Origin: Gambelia wislizenii
Lineage: Eukaryota > Chordata > Lepidosauria > Squamata > Crotaphytidae
NCBI GenBank assembly: GCA_030847615.1
Contig: JAUMIR010000003.1
Span: 57,211,001 to 57,275,000 of the forward strand
Reading direction: 5' to 3'
DNA: 64,000 nt
Under the pieces are notes generated by a model. That model was not told the DNA's origin. It did not search any database and was given only the letters and a program-made list of their open reading frames with translations. This document shows positions 1-11,012 of the stretch, one piece after another. How positions within the stretch are numbered: position 1 is the stretch's first letter; each line of letters begins with the position of its first letter. The translations under genes and the position numbers were made by a program.

Positions 1-10
1 TCTGAACCCT

Positions 11-717
11 GTGATAGCAAACTTTTACATGGAACATTTTGAAAAGCAAGTCCTGGAAACAGCACCAAAAAAGTCCACAACATGGTTCCGATATGTGGAT
101 GACACTTTCACCATTTGGAGCCATGGAGAAGAAGATTTGGTCTCATTCCTGAACCACCTGAATAGCATCCACCCAAATATCCAATTCACAATGGAAAAGA
201 AAAGGAAGGAACACTGCTATTCTTGGATGTCCTGGTCATCCACAAACCAAACCAACAGTTAGGCCACAAGGTATACAGAAAACTGACACACATGGACAGA
301 TACCTACACAAGAACTCCAATCACCACCCAGGACAAAAAAGAAGCACAATAAAAACATTGGTAGACCACACAAAAAGGATCTGCGAACCCCACTACCTGG
401 AGGATGAACTGAAGCACCTAAACTGGGCCCTACAGGCTAATGGTTACTCCAGATCAGATATCACAAGAGCAGCCAGACCCAGAAAAAAACCCCACAGGAA
501 TGAAGAAAAACAGCCACCCAAAGAGAAGGTATTTTTACCATACATCAAAGGAGTCACAGACAGGATAGGGAAACTGATGAGGAAACACAACCTCCAAACG
601 ATCTACAGACCAACCAAGAAAATCCAAGAAATGCTATGCTCAGCGAAGGACAAAAGAACCCTCTCACAGCCGCAGGAGTTTACCACATACTATGCAGCTG
701 TGGACAAGTTTACATAG
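11..717 (+). pseudogene. Penelope-like reverse transcriptase, C-terminal part, frameshifted
   Basis: The protein would copy element RNA at a nicked target. The frame from 11 holds the catalytic box FRYVDDT at about 85-105, where the two aspartates bind metal, followed by the IQFTME segment typical of this clade. Around 223-262 the reading passes into another frame, which continues to 717 as a basic, lysine-rich connector. The N-terminal RT fingers lie outside the window. One frameshift here and another before the endonuclease show inactivity. The aspartate pair and the downstream GIY-YIG domain separate it from LINE-type RTs. Confidence 0.8.
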
Positions 718-953
718 GGAGCACTAAATGCAGTGTGCAAACACGAATCAAGGAACATGAGAGACACTGCAGACTGGGCCAGTCAGAAAAATCAGCAGTA
801 GCAGAACATGTTATAAACCAACCTGGACACAAAATGTTATTTAAAAACACAGAAATTCTGGACCAGGCCAACAACTATAATGTCAGAATGCATAGAGAAG
901 CTATTGATATCCACAAACACGTGGACAACTTAACAGGAAAGGAGAAACCTTAA
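636..953 (+). pseudogene. GIY-YIG endonuclease domain of the Penelope-like element
   Basis: This domain nicks the target DNA for insertion. The frame contains AAGVYHILCSCGQVYIGST, the GIY-YIG core in the GVY...VYIG form, with the CxC pair typical of Penelope proteins, then QTRIKEHERH with the conserved arginine and downstream EH. It ends HKHVDNLTGKEKP and a stop at 951-953. It overlaps the RT-connector frame by about 80 bases in a different frame, so a frameshift separates them; in the family the two are one polyprotein. Identification of the domain is secure; activity is not expected. Confidence 0.85.
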
Positions 954-1310
954 AAGTAAACAAAATCTGGCTGCTAGTTTTGAAAAACAATAGAATCAAA
1001 ACTCAACACTTACAAATGAACTCCACCCAGGGACAGGGTGATTTCCAGCAGACAGTGGGCCATTAGCCAATCAGACACTAATCCTCTTTGCATATCTCCA
1101 CCCAGAAACTAGCCATTCAAATACACAAATTTACATATCCTCTCCAACAGGGGTCACAGAATATAAGCCCCCCACTCCTACCCAACCATTCTCTGAGGAT
1201 GCCAGCCACAGATGCAGGCAAAATGTCAGAAAGAAACTCTACCAGAACACAGCCCCACAACCCAGAAAAAGCCCATGGAAAACCAGTAAATTCAAAGTTA
1301 TTTTATTGGA

Positions 1311-2335
1311 GCATGTAACAGTTTCTAATTATTTTCAAAAGTTATTTTTCAGGGCATTTAAAGAAGCATTTTGATAGAAAATTTTCAGGTTTTATTCCAT
1401 TTGCTTATCAATAAAGATTTTTCCTGTCAAAAAAGTAATAGAATGGAAAAGTAACAAGCAGTGCAACAGGTAACTGAGATACTGTTGTCCTCACACACAT
1501 ATCCATTTTTCACTATCATAATGAGTACTAAGAATAACTTACTGTTAAAAGACTACTAAGAGGAACAGATCTATTACTTTTGAAAAGTAATTTTTCATGC
1601 TCTGTAAAGAGTATAATTGCAAGAGGTGTTCATGGATATTCAGTCTGAATAGATGGAATCCATAGAGTTATGGGGAAGAGATTTGTGAGAGCTTAAATGT
1701 GAAGGTTTAAAGACTAACAAGGTGTAGCACAGGGTTTAATAGATGGTAGCCCACTTGTGCAAATACACAGAGTGTTGCATGGAAAGGGATATGTTTATAC
1801 CCATACAGATATTAGAGATATGCCAATATCCATATATATATATATATTCACACATGTTAAGGAATATATGAAGGGCTAGAAATTGTATAGAGGATGGGGC
1901 CAGATCTGATGAGTGAAATCCATACTACCACCACACTCCAATAAATCTGAATTTTTTTGAAAAAATAAATGAACATAGAAAAACTAATGAAAATCCATTT
2001 TAGGAACTGGCAGAGATCTTTTTTTATTTTTAAGTGAATAAGTCTCCTTTCAGTCACATGAAGTGAAGCAAACACAGCCAACTAAGAGAAACTTCCTGCT
2101 TTGATTTTTTTTAAAGGACCTGATCATAACCACCTTAACAGTGACCACCTGCAACCACCTCATGAAGAAAACAATCGCAGTGCTTACCTTAGGGAAGGGG
2201 TGAGAAGATGGCCCCAGCATGATAGGAAGTGTTTTAAGGAGCTCCAATGTTTTTGTTTCTATCTTGGTCTTCCTGCCCTGAATACTTAGGGTTTTTTTTT
2301 CTTAACTGCTATCCTTCAGTGCTGTGCAGCATTGT
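1311..2335. other. Unassigned AT-rich spacer
   Basis: No coding family or repeat is recognised. It contains a short TA dinucleotide run near 1833-1848. Short open frames on both strands look random. Confidence 0.5.
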
Positions 2336-2375
2336 TTGTTGCTTTTTCCCCTTGTGATTTGGTTAAGATATTTAA

Positions 2376-2984
2376 ATGGACAATAAAAAAAGCTTTAGAA
2401 CAAGCCCAGGGACAAGCAAGCACAACAAGACTTCCAGACACCTCAAGATCTGCGATTTATTTGCTAGTGAGGAAACTGTGAGTATTCCAAACTTAAACTC
2501 AGAGTTTACAATTCCAACTGCTAACAGCGTCTCTGCTTTGGATAAAGAAAATAAGTCTCTATCTGAGCCTTTAGCAATTTCTGGCAATGATTTGGCTGCT
2601 TATTGGGAAGGAGTGTCCTTGGAGCTAAATGAGTCTGTATGGGAGAAACTGCCTGATACTGAGAAGAAACAGCTTACTGAACAACATTCATATCCCTCTG
2701 ACTTTGTGACAAAACAGTGTCTTCTAACAGCCCACACTGTTATTTCAATTTACGAATGTTTAGACAAAATTGTTAATCAACTTGAGCTCCTTAAAATTTC
2801 CTTTGAGACTTTTATGCAGAAGCAAACAGCTTTAAAAGAGAGCTCAGATCATTCTAATAGTGAAACATACAGAAAGGAGGGGAAATTGGTGAACAAAATA
2901 CCCACCATAAATGATCTCAGGTACAGTTCACTAGCAATTCCAAAGGAGCCAGGAAAAAGAACTGCAACAGGATTTTACAAGTAA
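2376..2984 (+). pseudogene. ORF1-like protein of the I/Vingi-like element
   Basis: An uninterrupted 202-codon frame beginning MDNKKSFRTSPGTSKH and ending GKRTATGFYK. It is hydrophilic and acidic in the middle. A leucine/isoleucine-rich stretch near residues 120-150 (ISIYECLDKIVNQLELLKI) could form a coiled coil, as many LINE ORF1 proteins do. No zinc knuckle or RRM is seen. The frame sits immediately upstream of the endonuclease/RT of the same element, which is the main reason for calling it ORF1. Similar-looking sequence continues past the stop in broken frames to about 3650, so the original may have been longer. No cellular homologue is recognised. Confidence 0.55.
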
Positions 2985-3714
2985 GCCAAGTCATGCTGCA
3001 TATTGCTTATAACAGAATAAACCATGGTAGATGGAGGTCATATAGAGCCGTCAGATCCCCTCTGGGCCAACTTTTACATTTACCCCCTCAAAATATTGAT
3101 ATGCTTACTGTAGAATGGCTTCCCAGTATATCGGCACATACGGTAAGCAAATTTTGTTAACATTTGAACAGCCTACAATCCCTCTTATGTTGATGAAAAT
3201 GAAGCTTTTTCTGTCCATCTTTCAAAATAACACCAATATGGTTTTTTTTTTAGACTTAACTACAACTCCTTTAATTATTCATAAGCACAGCAGTGGGGTG
3301 TCTACAGCAGAAAGGAATACCTGCTTGTTAATTTCCAAAGGAGCTTCTACCAAGACCACATGAAAGCCTAGTCCAGCCAAACTTCTAGCACTATAGCAGA
3401 GAAGCAGCTTACAGGTTTGAGTGACTTAATAATCAGTGTAGAACAAAAAGATATTGACTCTAGATTGGACGATTTTAAGAACATGCTGTTTACTACCAAG
3501 GACTTGGCCAAACCACTGGTGAATTTAATATCCACTGATGAGGTTCCTCATGCTGAGAGGGTTCTGGATGGGGGCTCTTGTAGCCTAAGAGGGTTAACGA
3601 TATACCTCCTCTTCATGAGTTGTCTCCCAGTCAAAAAGCTCCAGCTCAAATAGAACCCTTGGATACCTGCAATGACATGGACTTGACTACACCAGCATGG
3701 CAATGAAGTTTACT

Positions 3715-4335
3715 ATGTTGGAATATCATGGGGTGGGGAAATAAGTTCCATGATGCATGTTTTGCAATTTATCTACAAAACTTTAAAATTCGTTATTTAC
3801 ATGAGACATGGGCCCTTGAAACGAACTTGCCATCTCTTCATGGATTTCAGTCATTTTCTGTTCCAGCTGTTAAAACTTGCACCAGAGGCCATGGCAGTGG
3901 TGGCCTTACTACATTTATCTCAATTGACTTGCAAGCTGAGATTCAACAAATAACTAGTGCTTTTCCGCAATGTATATAGGTCCTTTCCATTAAGAGCAGG
4001 CATTTTGGTTCTTTAATTTGTATAAATGTCTATTTCCCACCCAACTTAGCAAAGAATGTGGGCCCTAACAGCATCTGGAATAGTTTATCTGAAACCCTGA
4101 TCCTCCTGGAGAGTCAATATCCCTCCACAAGGCTCCTACTGTGTGGAGATTTTAATGCTAGAATTGGAGATGGTTTGAAACATGTGGAGAGTACAAACTT
4201 TGGGCAGGACTCTCATGTTACACCTGTTGCTAGGGTTTCCCAAGATATAATCATAAACAAGCCAAGTCTGAAGTTTATAGAAGTCCTCTCCTTGCACCAT
4301 TTATATTGCAGTTTCTGCCAATCTGGTACCTGATA
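3715..4335 (+). pseudogene. AP-type endonuclease domain of the I/Vingi-like element
   Basis: The domain would nick target DNA to prime reverse transcription. Visible blocks are CWNIMGWGNKF (usual N-terminal WN box) with ETWAL downstream (the QET box, first residue changed), GHGSGGLTTFISIDL (the RGxGGxA/L block), INVYFPPN, and LLLCGDFNAR at about 4137-4166, which is the GDFN motif of the exonuclease-endonuclease-phosphatase fold. A stop at 3977-3979 and a frame change before 4058 break it. The SDH block expected near the end appears as ESDHFPLS around 4358-4380 in another frame. The identification is firm; the protein is dead. Confidence 0.8.
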
Positions 4336-5021
4336 TTTGTAGATTTGGAGTGAACAATCGAGTTGAAAGTGATCATTTCCCTCTGTCACTGCTATTTAAT
4401 TTTGAGAAGCTTCATTCCCCATATCCTTCCTAAAATTTAAATGGAATTCATATGGGAGAACAGAGAATATGGAGGTCAATCAACCTGGGCACCTCCATTC
4501 TTCATATATTTGAGAGTACCACTTTTAAAGCCCTCCGTCAAGCCATTTTAAACTCTAATTTAGATATACTACATGCTTATCAAACCATTATTCAAAATCT
4601 TAGACCCAAGCTGGTGTGTAACAAACAATTTAATCCCAACAAGGTAGCAACTAAAAGATGGTTTGATTTTGAATGTAGAAGTGCTCGAAAAGCATTGATG
4701 GATTGCTCTTGACAGGCACTTAGAAATAATGATAATATTTCTCCTGATATTTTAGCTTCTATGAGGTCATCTTATAAGGCACTTTTAAAACAAAACGAAA
4801 AAAAGGACACATATGTTAGAACACAATGGAAATAATTAGCCCTAGCTGTGACAGAAAAGAATGAGAAGCAGTTCTGGGACATCATTGCTTCTGGTATGAA
4901 TATGGTCAGATCAGTAATTGCTGGGCGTATTACATTGCAGCAATGGTACAGCCATTTTAGTAAACTCTATGGAGCTATACATGTAGAGAACTAGTCTTCT
5001 ATTGTTTCCAAAACTACTTGT

Positions 5022-6986
5022 TTGCCATATTGGCCTCCCATTTCAGTATCTGAGATAAAAAAGTTGATTGTAGCTTTTGCATTGAGTAAGGCCCCAGGAG
5101 AAAATGTGATGCCTCCAGAAATATTTAAATACTTTGCTGAGTGGTGGGCCCCAATATTAGTTAAAGTGTTTACCCAAATCAACAATACAGGTATAACCCC
5201 AGTGGGCTGGAAACAGAGTGTAGTTGTTCCTATTTATAAGAAGAGTGATAAGTAAGATTCTAATAATTATCAGCCTATAAGCCTTTTGGATATTGATTCC
5301 AAGTTATATAGTAAATATTTGTTAAACAATTTGGAGGATTGGGAATCTTCTAATCAGATCATTCACCCTGAACAGGCTGGATTTAGGGAAGGCCAGAGCA
5401 CTATTGACCATTGTTTGACTCTTTATTTTTTTAGCCCAACAAGGAATTGCTGGTCCTACAAAACATCTATTTGTTGCCTTTGTTGATTTAGCAGCAGCTT
5501 TTGATTCAATTGATAGAAACTTGTTGTGGCATAAACTGGCCAACACTAATATAGATAATCACCTATTGTTTTTAATTAAGGAAGTCTATACCAATACAAC
5601 TGCTAGAATAAGAGTTGGCATTTCTGGCTCATTAACTGATCCTATCCCTACAAATAAAGGAGTAAAAGAAGGATGGCTATTAGCACCACCACTCTTTAAT
5701 TTATATCTGAATTACATCATCCCAGCACTGTCTGGCCCAGAATTTTTTCCACCCTCACTTGGGTCAAAAAAGATTTCTATTCTTTTACATGCTGATGATA
5801 TGGTTTTACTTTCACTTACATGTATAGGTCTGAGAAGGCTGATTTCTAAGCTCAGTGTATTTTGTTCTAAAGAAAAGCTGAACATTAACTATACCAAAAC
5901 AAAGGTGATGGTGTTTGGGAAAAGACATTCCCATTTTTGTTGGTCCATCAATGGACACCAGATTGAACAATGTCAGGAATTTAAGTACCTTGGTATTCAT
6001 TTCACTGAAAATCTCTCCTGGAAGTCCCATATAGAAGCTACCAGAGCAGTGGCTCTGACATCTATTGGAGCAATCCTTAGATTTTACAATAACACAGGGG
6101 GTCACCTGGTTGTTCCAGCCCTGAAAATATTCCAGAGCAAAGTCATTGCCCAGATTCTGTATGGTGCTGCTGTGTGGGGATGGGATGACTCCCAGATGCC
6201 TAAATTGGAGGTTCTTCAGAATACATTTCTTAAGAAATTGCTAACACTTCCACCTGGCACCCCTGCAGCCCTGGTTCGGGCAGAGGTCAGTTTCCCTTCC
6301 ATTAGAACTCACATTAATTTTATTTTATTTAACTACTGGAGAACTTTAAAAGATTCTTCAGTTAGGGTTTTCCCCAAGTTATGTTTCCAACATCTACCAA
6401 ACTGCAAAGTTTGGAGTTCAAGATATTGTAAGTTGCTTGAATCCTGTTTTAATTGATAATCCTCCTATCTTGAATTCAAGATAGAAGCTTCATGAATACA
6501 TTTTTAACCATGATGTGCATCTGGACAGACAGGCTATTAACAAATCTTAAATTTTCAAAATGGTATAGACTTTATAAATTGGACCATCAAAGGGCAGTTT
6601 ACCTAGTAAAGCTTACATTCCCAAAACTTAGGCAAGCTTTTACAGCCCTTCGTTTTCAAATAATGCCTACAGCTATGATTGATAGCAGATATTCTCATTC
6701 ACCTTCGGTCCTTCGTTTATGCATTTGTGATGCCCCAGAAATTGAGGGTTTGCCTCATTACCTGTTTTTCTGTTCATTATATTCAGAACCAAGAACCAAA
6801 TTTCTGGGGTCTATTCTGTCTCATCTACACTCTAATACTGTTTCTGAAAAGATTTTCTATCTCCTGTCTAATATTGACTCTATGGTAACTCACAAGGTTT
6901 CTCTTTTTGTCCTGGCAGCGATGAAAATTCATGCAAGATTTATAGCTGATATTGCAGTTGATTGCTATGGGGATGATCTTATTTAA
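5022..6986 (+). pseudogene. Reverse transcriptase and C-terminal region of the I/Vingi-like element
   Basis: RT blocks are seen in order: ALSKAPGENVMPPEIFK (5082-5132), VVVPIYKKSDK, then a frame break, QAGFREGQSTIDHC (5374-5415), VDLAAAFDSIDRNLLW (5484-5531, catalytic first aspartate), KGVKEGWLLAPPLFNLYLN, and the catalytic box as LHADDMVLLS (5786-5815), with histidine where tyrosine or phenylalanine is usual. YLGIHFTENLSWKSHI and the C-terminal GLPHYLFFCSLYSEPR (about 6748-6796) follow; the latter resembles the Cys/His end of I- and R1-like LINE proteins. Frames break near 5255, 5486 and 6456. No RNase H is seen. Confidence 0.8.
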
Positions 6987-7155
6987 TTTCAGTATTGTTG
7001 TTTTTATTAAATGTGTTTTAACTGTATTGAATTTTATCAATTTAGTGCACAGTTTTTTGATACTAGTTATTTTATGTAGCACTTTTATAATATTGTATTT
7101 TTATATTGTTTTTTTCACTATATATGCAAATGACCTTTGGTCTAAGCATTGATAA

Positions 7156-7172
7156 ATTACTACTACTACTAC
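7156..7172 (+). repeat. TAC trinucleotide tail of the I/Vingi-like element
   Basis: About five TAC units directly follow the AT-rich 3' end of the element. A short simple-repeat tail instead of poly(A) is typical of several LINE clades and marks the 3' insertion boundary. Confidence 0.7.
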
Positions 7173-7213
7173 CTTAGGGAAGGTGCAGTACAAAATAGAC
7201 CAATGAAGACTCA

Positions 7214-7759
7214 GGACATTATCAGACAGGTCAAATAAGGCATCATAAGGATGCCTAATGATCATGAAAGGGTGTGCATACCACACGAGGCCACCCTTTT
7301 GTGATCATGTCCTGTAAAAAAATCGTACTTTTTAATGGATGGCTCAAGCTGTCAATTGATCCCCATGGCATTTTTGCACTGCCATTGCTGCCGTTTGAAA
7401 CCACACCATTGTACTCACGTGAATGCAGAATCAATCACCGGTCCAGCAAAAACACTTCCAGGTGAGATCATGACATCCAGGTAATGACACAATTTTTATG
7501 ACCCTCCCAGGGTTACTTGGGACTTTTTAGTGTGTTTAGGTGCTTTTTGTAACTTTTTCTCTGTTGTTTTTATTTTTGAATTTCCCATGCTATGTATTCT
7601 CATGAGAATACATGGGATTTCAAAGAGTTCACTTCCTCTTTCATGGCCGGGGAAGCCTTTGGATGGGAGGGAGGGTAAGTGTGGCATGGGGAGTTCTTTT
7701 GCCAGCATAAAAACGGCTGGCAAAAGAATGGGTTTAAGGGGGGTGGTCTGAAAAAGTCC
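7214..7759 (+). mobile_element. Harbinger-like non-autonomous transposon, long-TIR family, copy 1
   Basis: It starts GGACATTATCAGAC and ends GTCTGAAAAAGTCC, an imperfect terminal inverted repeat. It is flanked by tca on the left and tta on the right, consistent with the 3-bp TWA duplication of PIF/Harbinger elements after one mutation. It is 546 bp with no transposase reading frame. Copies of the same interior are found at 13639-14222, 46855-47197 (inverted) and 59170-59798. Its ends match the hairpin MITEs at 16196, 30300, 44212 and 61613. The superfamily assignment rests on the ends and TSD only. Confidence 0.7.
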
Positions 7760-7767
7760 TTAGTTGT

Positions 7768-8422
7768 CAACGGGAGAGGCAGACATGCACTGTTCTGTTC
7801 TATTGATGGCAACTGGCATGCTGAATATTTTCCTTTCTGATAATGATGTGAGTGGACTGTATGCTCTATCATCCCCAGCAGGAGCTGACATTCTGTGACC
7901 TTCTCAGTCTTCTTAATTTGCTGTTTAAGTTTATTTTGCCCTTGGAGAAGGGGCAAGAAGCCGCAGTGGAGAAGGAATAGTGAGCCCTTTCTGAGCCTTC
8001 TAATTGATTGCTTGAGGAACCTCTTGAGGCCCTTTGAGTGTTACATTGAAAGCTTAAAATGTGCCAATCACCGTTCAGTCAAGCAGCAGGGAGTTCCCCA
8101 ATTGGTAGCTAGGAGCACATGCAGGCAGCAGACAGGCCCAAGTCAAGCAAAAAAAGTCAATAAGGAACAGTTTGCTGCCCTTTCATATCCTCCAACAACT
8201 GCTGCATGAGAGAGCCACCTTACCCTGCCTGATCACAGGGATGACTGGCATTTGAGAAGAGGGATTTTCTCTCCATTTTCTAAAAGGACAAAGTGCCTCT
8301 CATAAGAAGATCTCCTGCTGGTTCTGTGTAGTGACAAAGGAAATATAGCAGCAAGCATCAAGATAACTGAAGCATTACCTATTATATTAAGTTAGAATAC
8401 CAAGTACAACTTTTATGTCTTT
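7768..8422. other. Unassigned sequence
   Basis: Nothing recognised. A 104-codon open frame at 7895-8209 has no recognisable domain and is probably chance. Confidence 0.4.
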
Positions 8423-8423
8423 G

Positions 8424-9309
8424 GGGCCCATTCACAGTACAGAATTATAGCACTGTTATTCTACTTTAATTGGCATGGTTCCATCCTATGGAATCCTAGG
8501 ATTTGCAGTTTAGGGGGAAAATTGGAATTCTTAGCCAAGATCCCATAGGATGCAGCCATGGCAGTTAAAATGGAATAGCAGTGCTATTACTCGGATACTT
8601 GGCTTAGCAGTAGTATATGTGAAAAGGCCCTTGGGATTATTGTTGATCATAAACTGAAGACAACCCAGGAGTGTGATGCTGCAGCAAAGGCAAATGCTAT
8701 TCTAGCCTGCATTAACAGAAACATAGATTCCATGTAGAGGGAAGTAACCATCCCAGTATATTCTGTGCTAGTCAGGACACATCTGGAGTACTGAATTCAA
8801 TTCTGGGTGCCTCATTTTAAGAAAGATATAGACAAGCTGGAGCAAGTTCAGAGAAGGGCAACAAGGATGATAAGAGGTAAGGAGAAGAAAACATATGAGG
8901 AAAGGTTGAGGGAGTTGGACACGTTCAGCCTGGTAAAGAGAAAACTGAGGTGTGTTAGGACTGCATTCTTTAAATATCTAAAGGGCTGTCACAGAGAAGA
9001 GGGTGCAAGTTTGTTCTTTGCTGCCCCAGAGGGTAGGACCAGGTCTAACGACTTTAATTTACAGAAGAGTTTATTTTGGTTGAATATCTTGACGGTAGCG
9101 GTTTGACAATGAAACCATTTACCTAGAGAGGTGGTTGGGTCTCCCTAGCTGGATGTCTTCAAAAAGAGGCTTGACATCTATTACTTGGGGATGGTCTAGA
9201 TGGTGTTCCTGCATTGAGCAGGGTTTGGACCTGATGGCCTATGAGACCCCTTCCAATTCTATGATACTATAATTTGATGATTCTATAGCTGTGTAGTGTG
9301 AATGGGCCC
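8424..9309. mobile_element. hAT-like MITE interrupted by CR1
   Basis: The left terminus GGGGCCCATTCACAGTAC (8424) and the inverted right terminus at 9292-9309 (GTAGTGTGAATGGGCCC) form the TIRs. The interior is a long imperfect palindrome: a run around 8470-8490 resembling actttaattggcatggttcc is mirrored near 8555-8575. This is a short-element type very common in iguanian genomes and resembles hAT MITEs. The original element is 8424-8589 plus about 9285-9309; the CR1 piece between is a later insertion. No clear 8-bp duplication could be read. Confidence 0.65.
8590..9284 (+). mobile_element. CR1 LINE, 3' fragment
   Basis: Translation gives the end of CR1 ORF2: DTWLSSSICEKALG then IIVDHKL, and from 8807 [55 protein letters not shown]. 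The 3' non-coding part follows (cttgacatctattacttggg to ttccaattctatgatactat), ending in degenerate attctatg-like octamers. Severely 5'-truncated, with in-frame stops. It lies inside the hAT-like MITE and is therefore younger than it. Confidence 0.85.
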
Positions 9310-9310
9310 T

Positions 9311-10710
9311 CGATAATTGCCTTTCACAGAACAAAGTTCTATCATGTATCCATGACCACATTTTAAACCTGATTGGAAAATAAATAAATAAATACATAAA
9401 TGTAAGCTGACCATCTACTGCCCACTTGCGATATCCCTAATCTGCTACCTCAAATGATTGCGTCAATGTGACCTCATAGCAGATTCAGCCCTGGGAAGGA
9501 CTCCTCACCAAATCTCCCATTGATCAGTTCTGCAGATGTACTTAGATCTTGGTGCTTTCATTATGGCACTTTCCCAAGCAATTACCCTTTAAAAAGTGAA
9601 ATGAAGCAAAGCTGGCATATGTGATGTGACTTTGAAAGGAGCTCATTTTTAAAAGTTGGAGTTGCCATTGATTAAAAGAAGAAGAAGTCACTTGCTGAGT
9701 CAGTGCAGTGTGGACTTGTAGTATATCAGTGCCAAGTCTGGGTGATCTAACCTATTTCCGTATCAGATAATTCTTCTCTACTTTTCTGTCAAGCCTTTGG
9801 TTAATGATAACGGATGAAAGTTGTCAACAGTAGGACAGACCTCTGTTAAATCAAACAGTTTGAAAGGTGGAGCATTTTTAAAAGTGCCATATTTATAATG
9901 TGCGCCACTGTCATATTTGTCACCCTGGCTGCGGTATGCCATAGGGGGCTGCATCTACTCAAATATGTACCAATATGCTTTGCTAGGGTTGATGGATCTC
10001 TCATTATGAGTCATTAATTTCAAATATCAGTTCCCTTTTCTGCTAGGGTACCAGAAAAGTATGTAAGCATGCACAGGTCAACTCATTGCAAGATAGCAGT
10101 AGAGATTTCTCCCTTTTATGTGTTGGAATCCAGCATATAGCATGTCCCAGGGAACTGGATTTATTTCACTTAAACAAACAAACTTCTACTAATATGTGTC
10201 ATATTCAGTCATTCTAAAATTTGAGTAAGTTAAACGTGATTGGTGGGGGGTTGCACTAGCTTGCCTCCCCTTCCTTGTCATTTCTATTGTCCTCCAACAT
10301 GTCTGGAAAATAGTATCTCCTCTATCTGTGGAGGTTCCGTATGTGATCAGGAATACTGACTTTACAGTGTTCAATTTAACTTATTTAGTTTCAGAATGTG
10401 TACATGAGGGTACAGGTGGAGAGTGATGAGTTGCTTTAGCTAAGATACATCAAGAGAAGCTGTGTCAAAAGTTCAAAAGCCCAGAAGTTCATTAGTTTTC
10501 ATTGCTTTTAGTTTTCAGAAGTGGGCTTCTGTAGGTCAGACCTCTTTCCTCTAAAATACATTTTGCTTGTATCACTGTCACTGCTACTAGATGTTACATA
10601 AGTGGACAGAAAATATCAAATTTTCAAACAGGAAAGTGATGATATCCAGTATATCTCCAGCTATTGCATTTTCATGACTTCAAAGGTTAGGTCTTCCCGC
10701 TTATTGTCAC
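9311..10710. other. Unassigned sequence
   Basis: No gene or clear repeat, apart from an AAAT-type run near 9379-9402. Low GC, old-looking sequence. Confidence 0.4.
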
Positions 10711-10713
10711 TAA

Positions 10714-11009
10714 GGGGCTTACCACACTGAAGAAAATCAGGAGTGCAGCAGAAAGGTTCTGTCTTCCATGCTGCCTTGCTTCAGGATGCCATTGTTCTTT
10801 CTTTCCGGTCCCGTGGGAGACAAAGGTAAAACGGCATCTTTTTGATAACCAGAAAAACCCATTAGCAAAAAGATGTGGTTTTACCTCAGTCTCCCATAGG
10901 ACCAGAATGGCAGAACACCAGAAGAATGACAACATCATGCAGTAAAGCAGCATGGAAGATAGATCCTTCCTGCTACACTGCCGCTTTTCTTCAGAGTGTG
11001 GTAAGCCCC
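10714..11009. mobile_element. Harbinger-like hairpin MITE, subfamily B, complete
   Basis: The left end GGGGCTTACCACACTGAAG and right end CTTCAGAGTGTGGTAAGCCCC are inverted repeats, flanked by TAA at 10711-10713 and TAA at 11010-11012. Pairing continues inward: gacaaaggtaaaac...catctttttg on the left matches caaaaagatg...gttttacctc on the right, so the whole 296-bp unit is an imperfect palindrome. The TAA duplication and GG-starting TIR fit PIF/Harbinger. A partial second copy lies at 16010-16189. Confidence 0.8.
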
Positions 11010-11012
11010 TAA

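Larger units (their letters stand above)
1..1310 (+). mobile_element. Penelope-like retroelement, 3' portion
   Basis: The left edge cuts the element inside its reverse transcriptase. Reading rightwards there is the RT catalytic region, a connector, a GIY-YIG endonuclease and about 350 bases of non-coding tail ending near 1310. Coding passes through three frames, so the copy is dead. The order RT then C-terminal GIY-YIG is diagnostic of Penelope-like elements. The tail around 1190-1280 (an AC-rich stretch after a run resembling ctctgaggatgccagccaca) looks like the non-coding end common in lizard copies. The right boundary is approximate because no target duplication can be checked. Confidence 0.85.
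2340..7175 (+). mobile_element. I/Vingi-like non-LTR retrotransposon, nearly complete, decayed
   Basis: Three recognisable parts lie in order: an ORF1-like frame (2376-2984), an apurinic-type endonuclease (about 3715-4335), and a reverse transcriptase with a C-terminal region (about 5000-6986). The element ends in a TAC trinucleotide run at 7156-7172. An AP-type endonuclease without a visible RNase H, plus a simple trinucleotide tail, suggests the I superclade, possibly Vingi, which is known from lizards and hedgehogs. That family name is an inference. Many stops and frameshifts show an old copy. The 5' boundary is uncertain. Confidence 0.75.

Noticed and set aside
7895..8209. 104-codon open frame between two transposons
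   Set aside because: No domain, signal peptide or splice context; sequence composition like the non-coding flanks.
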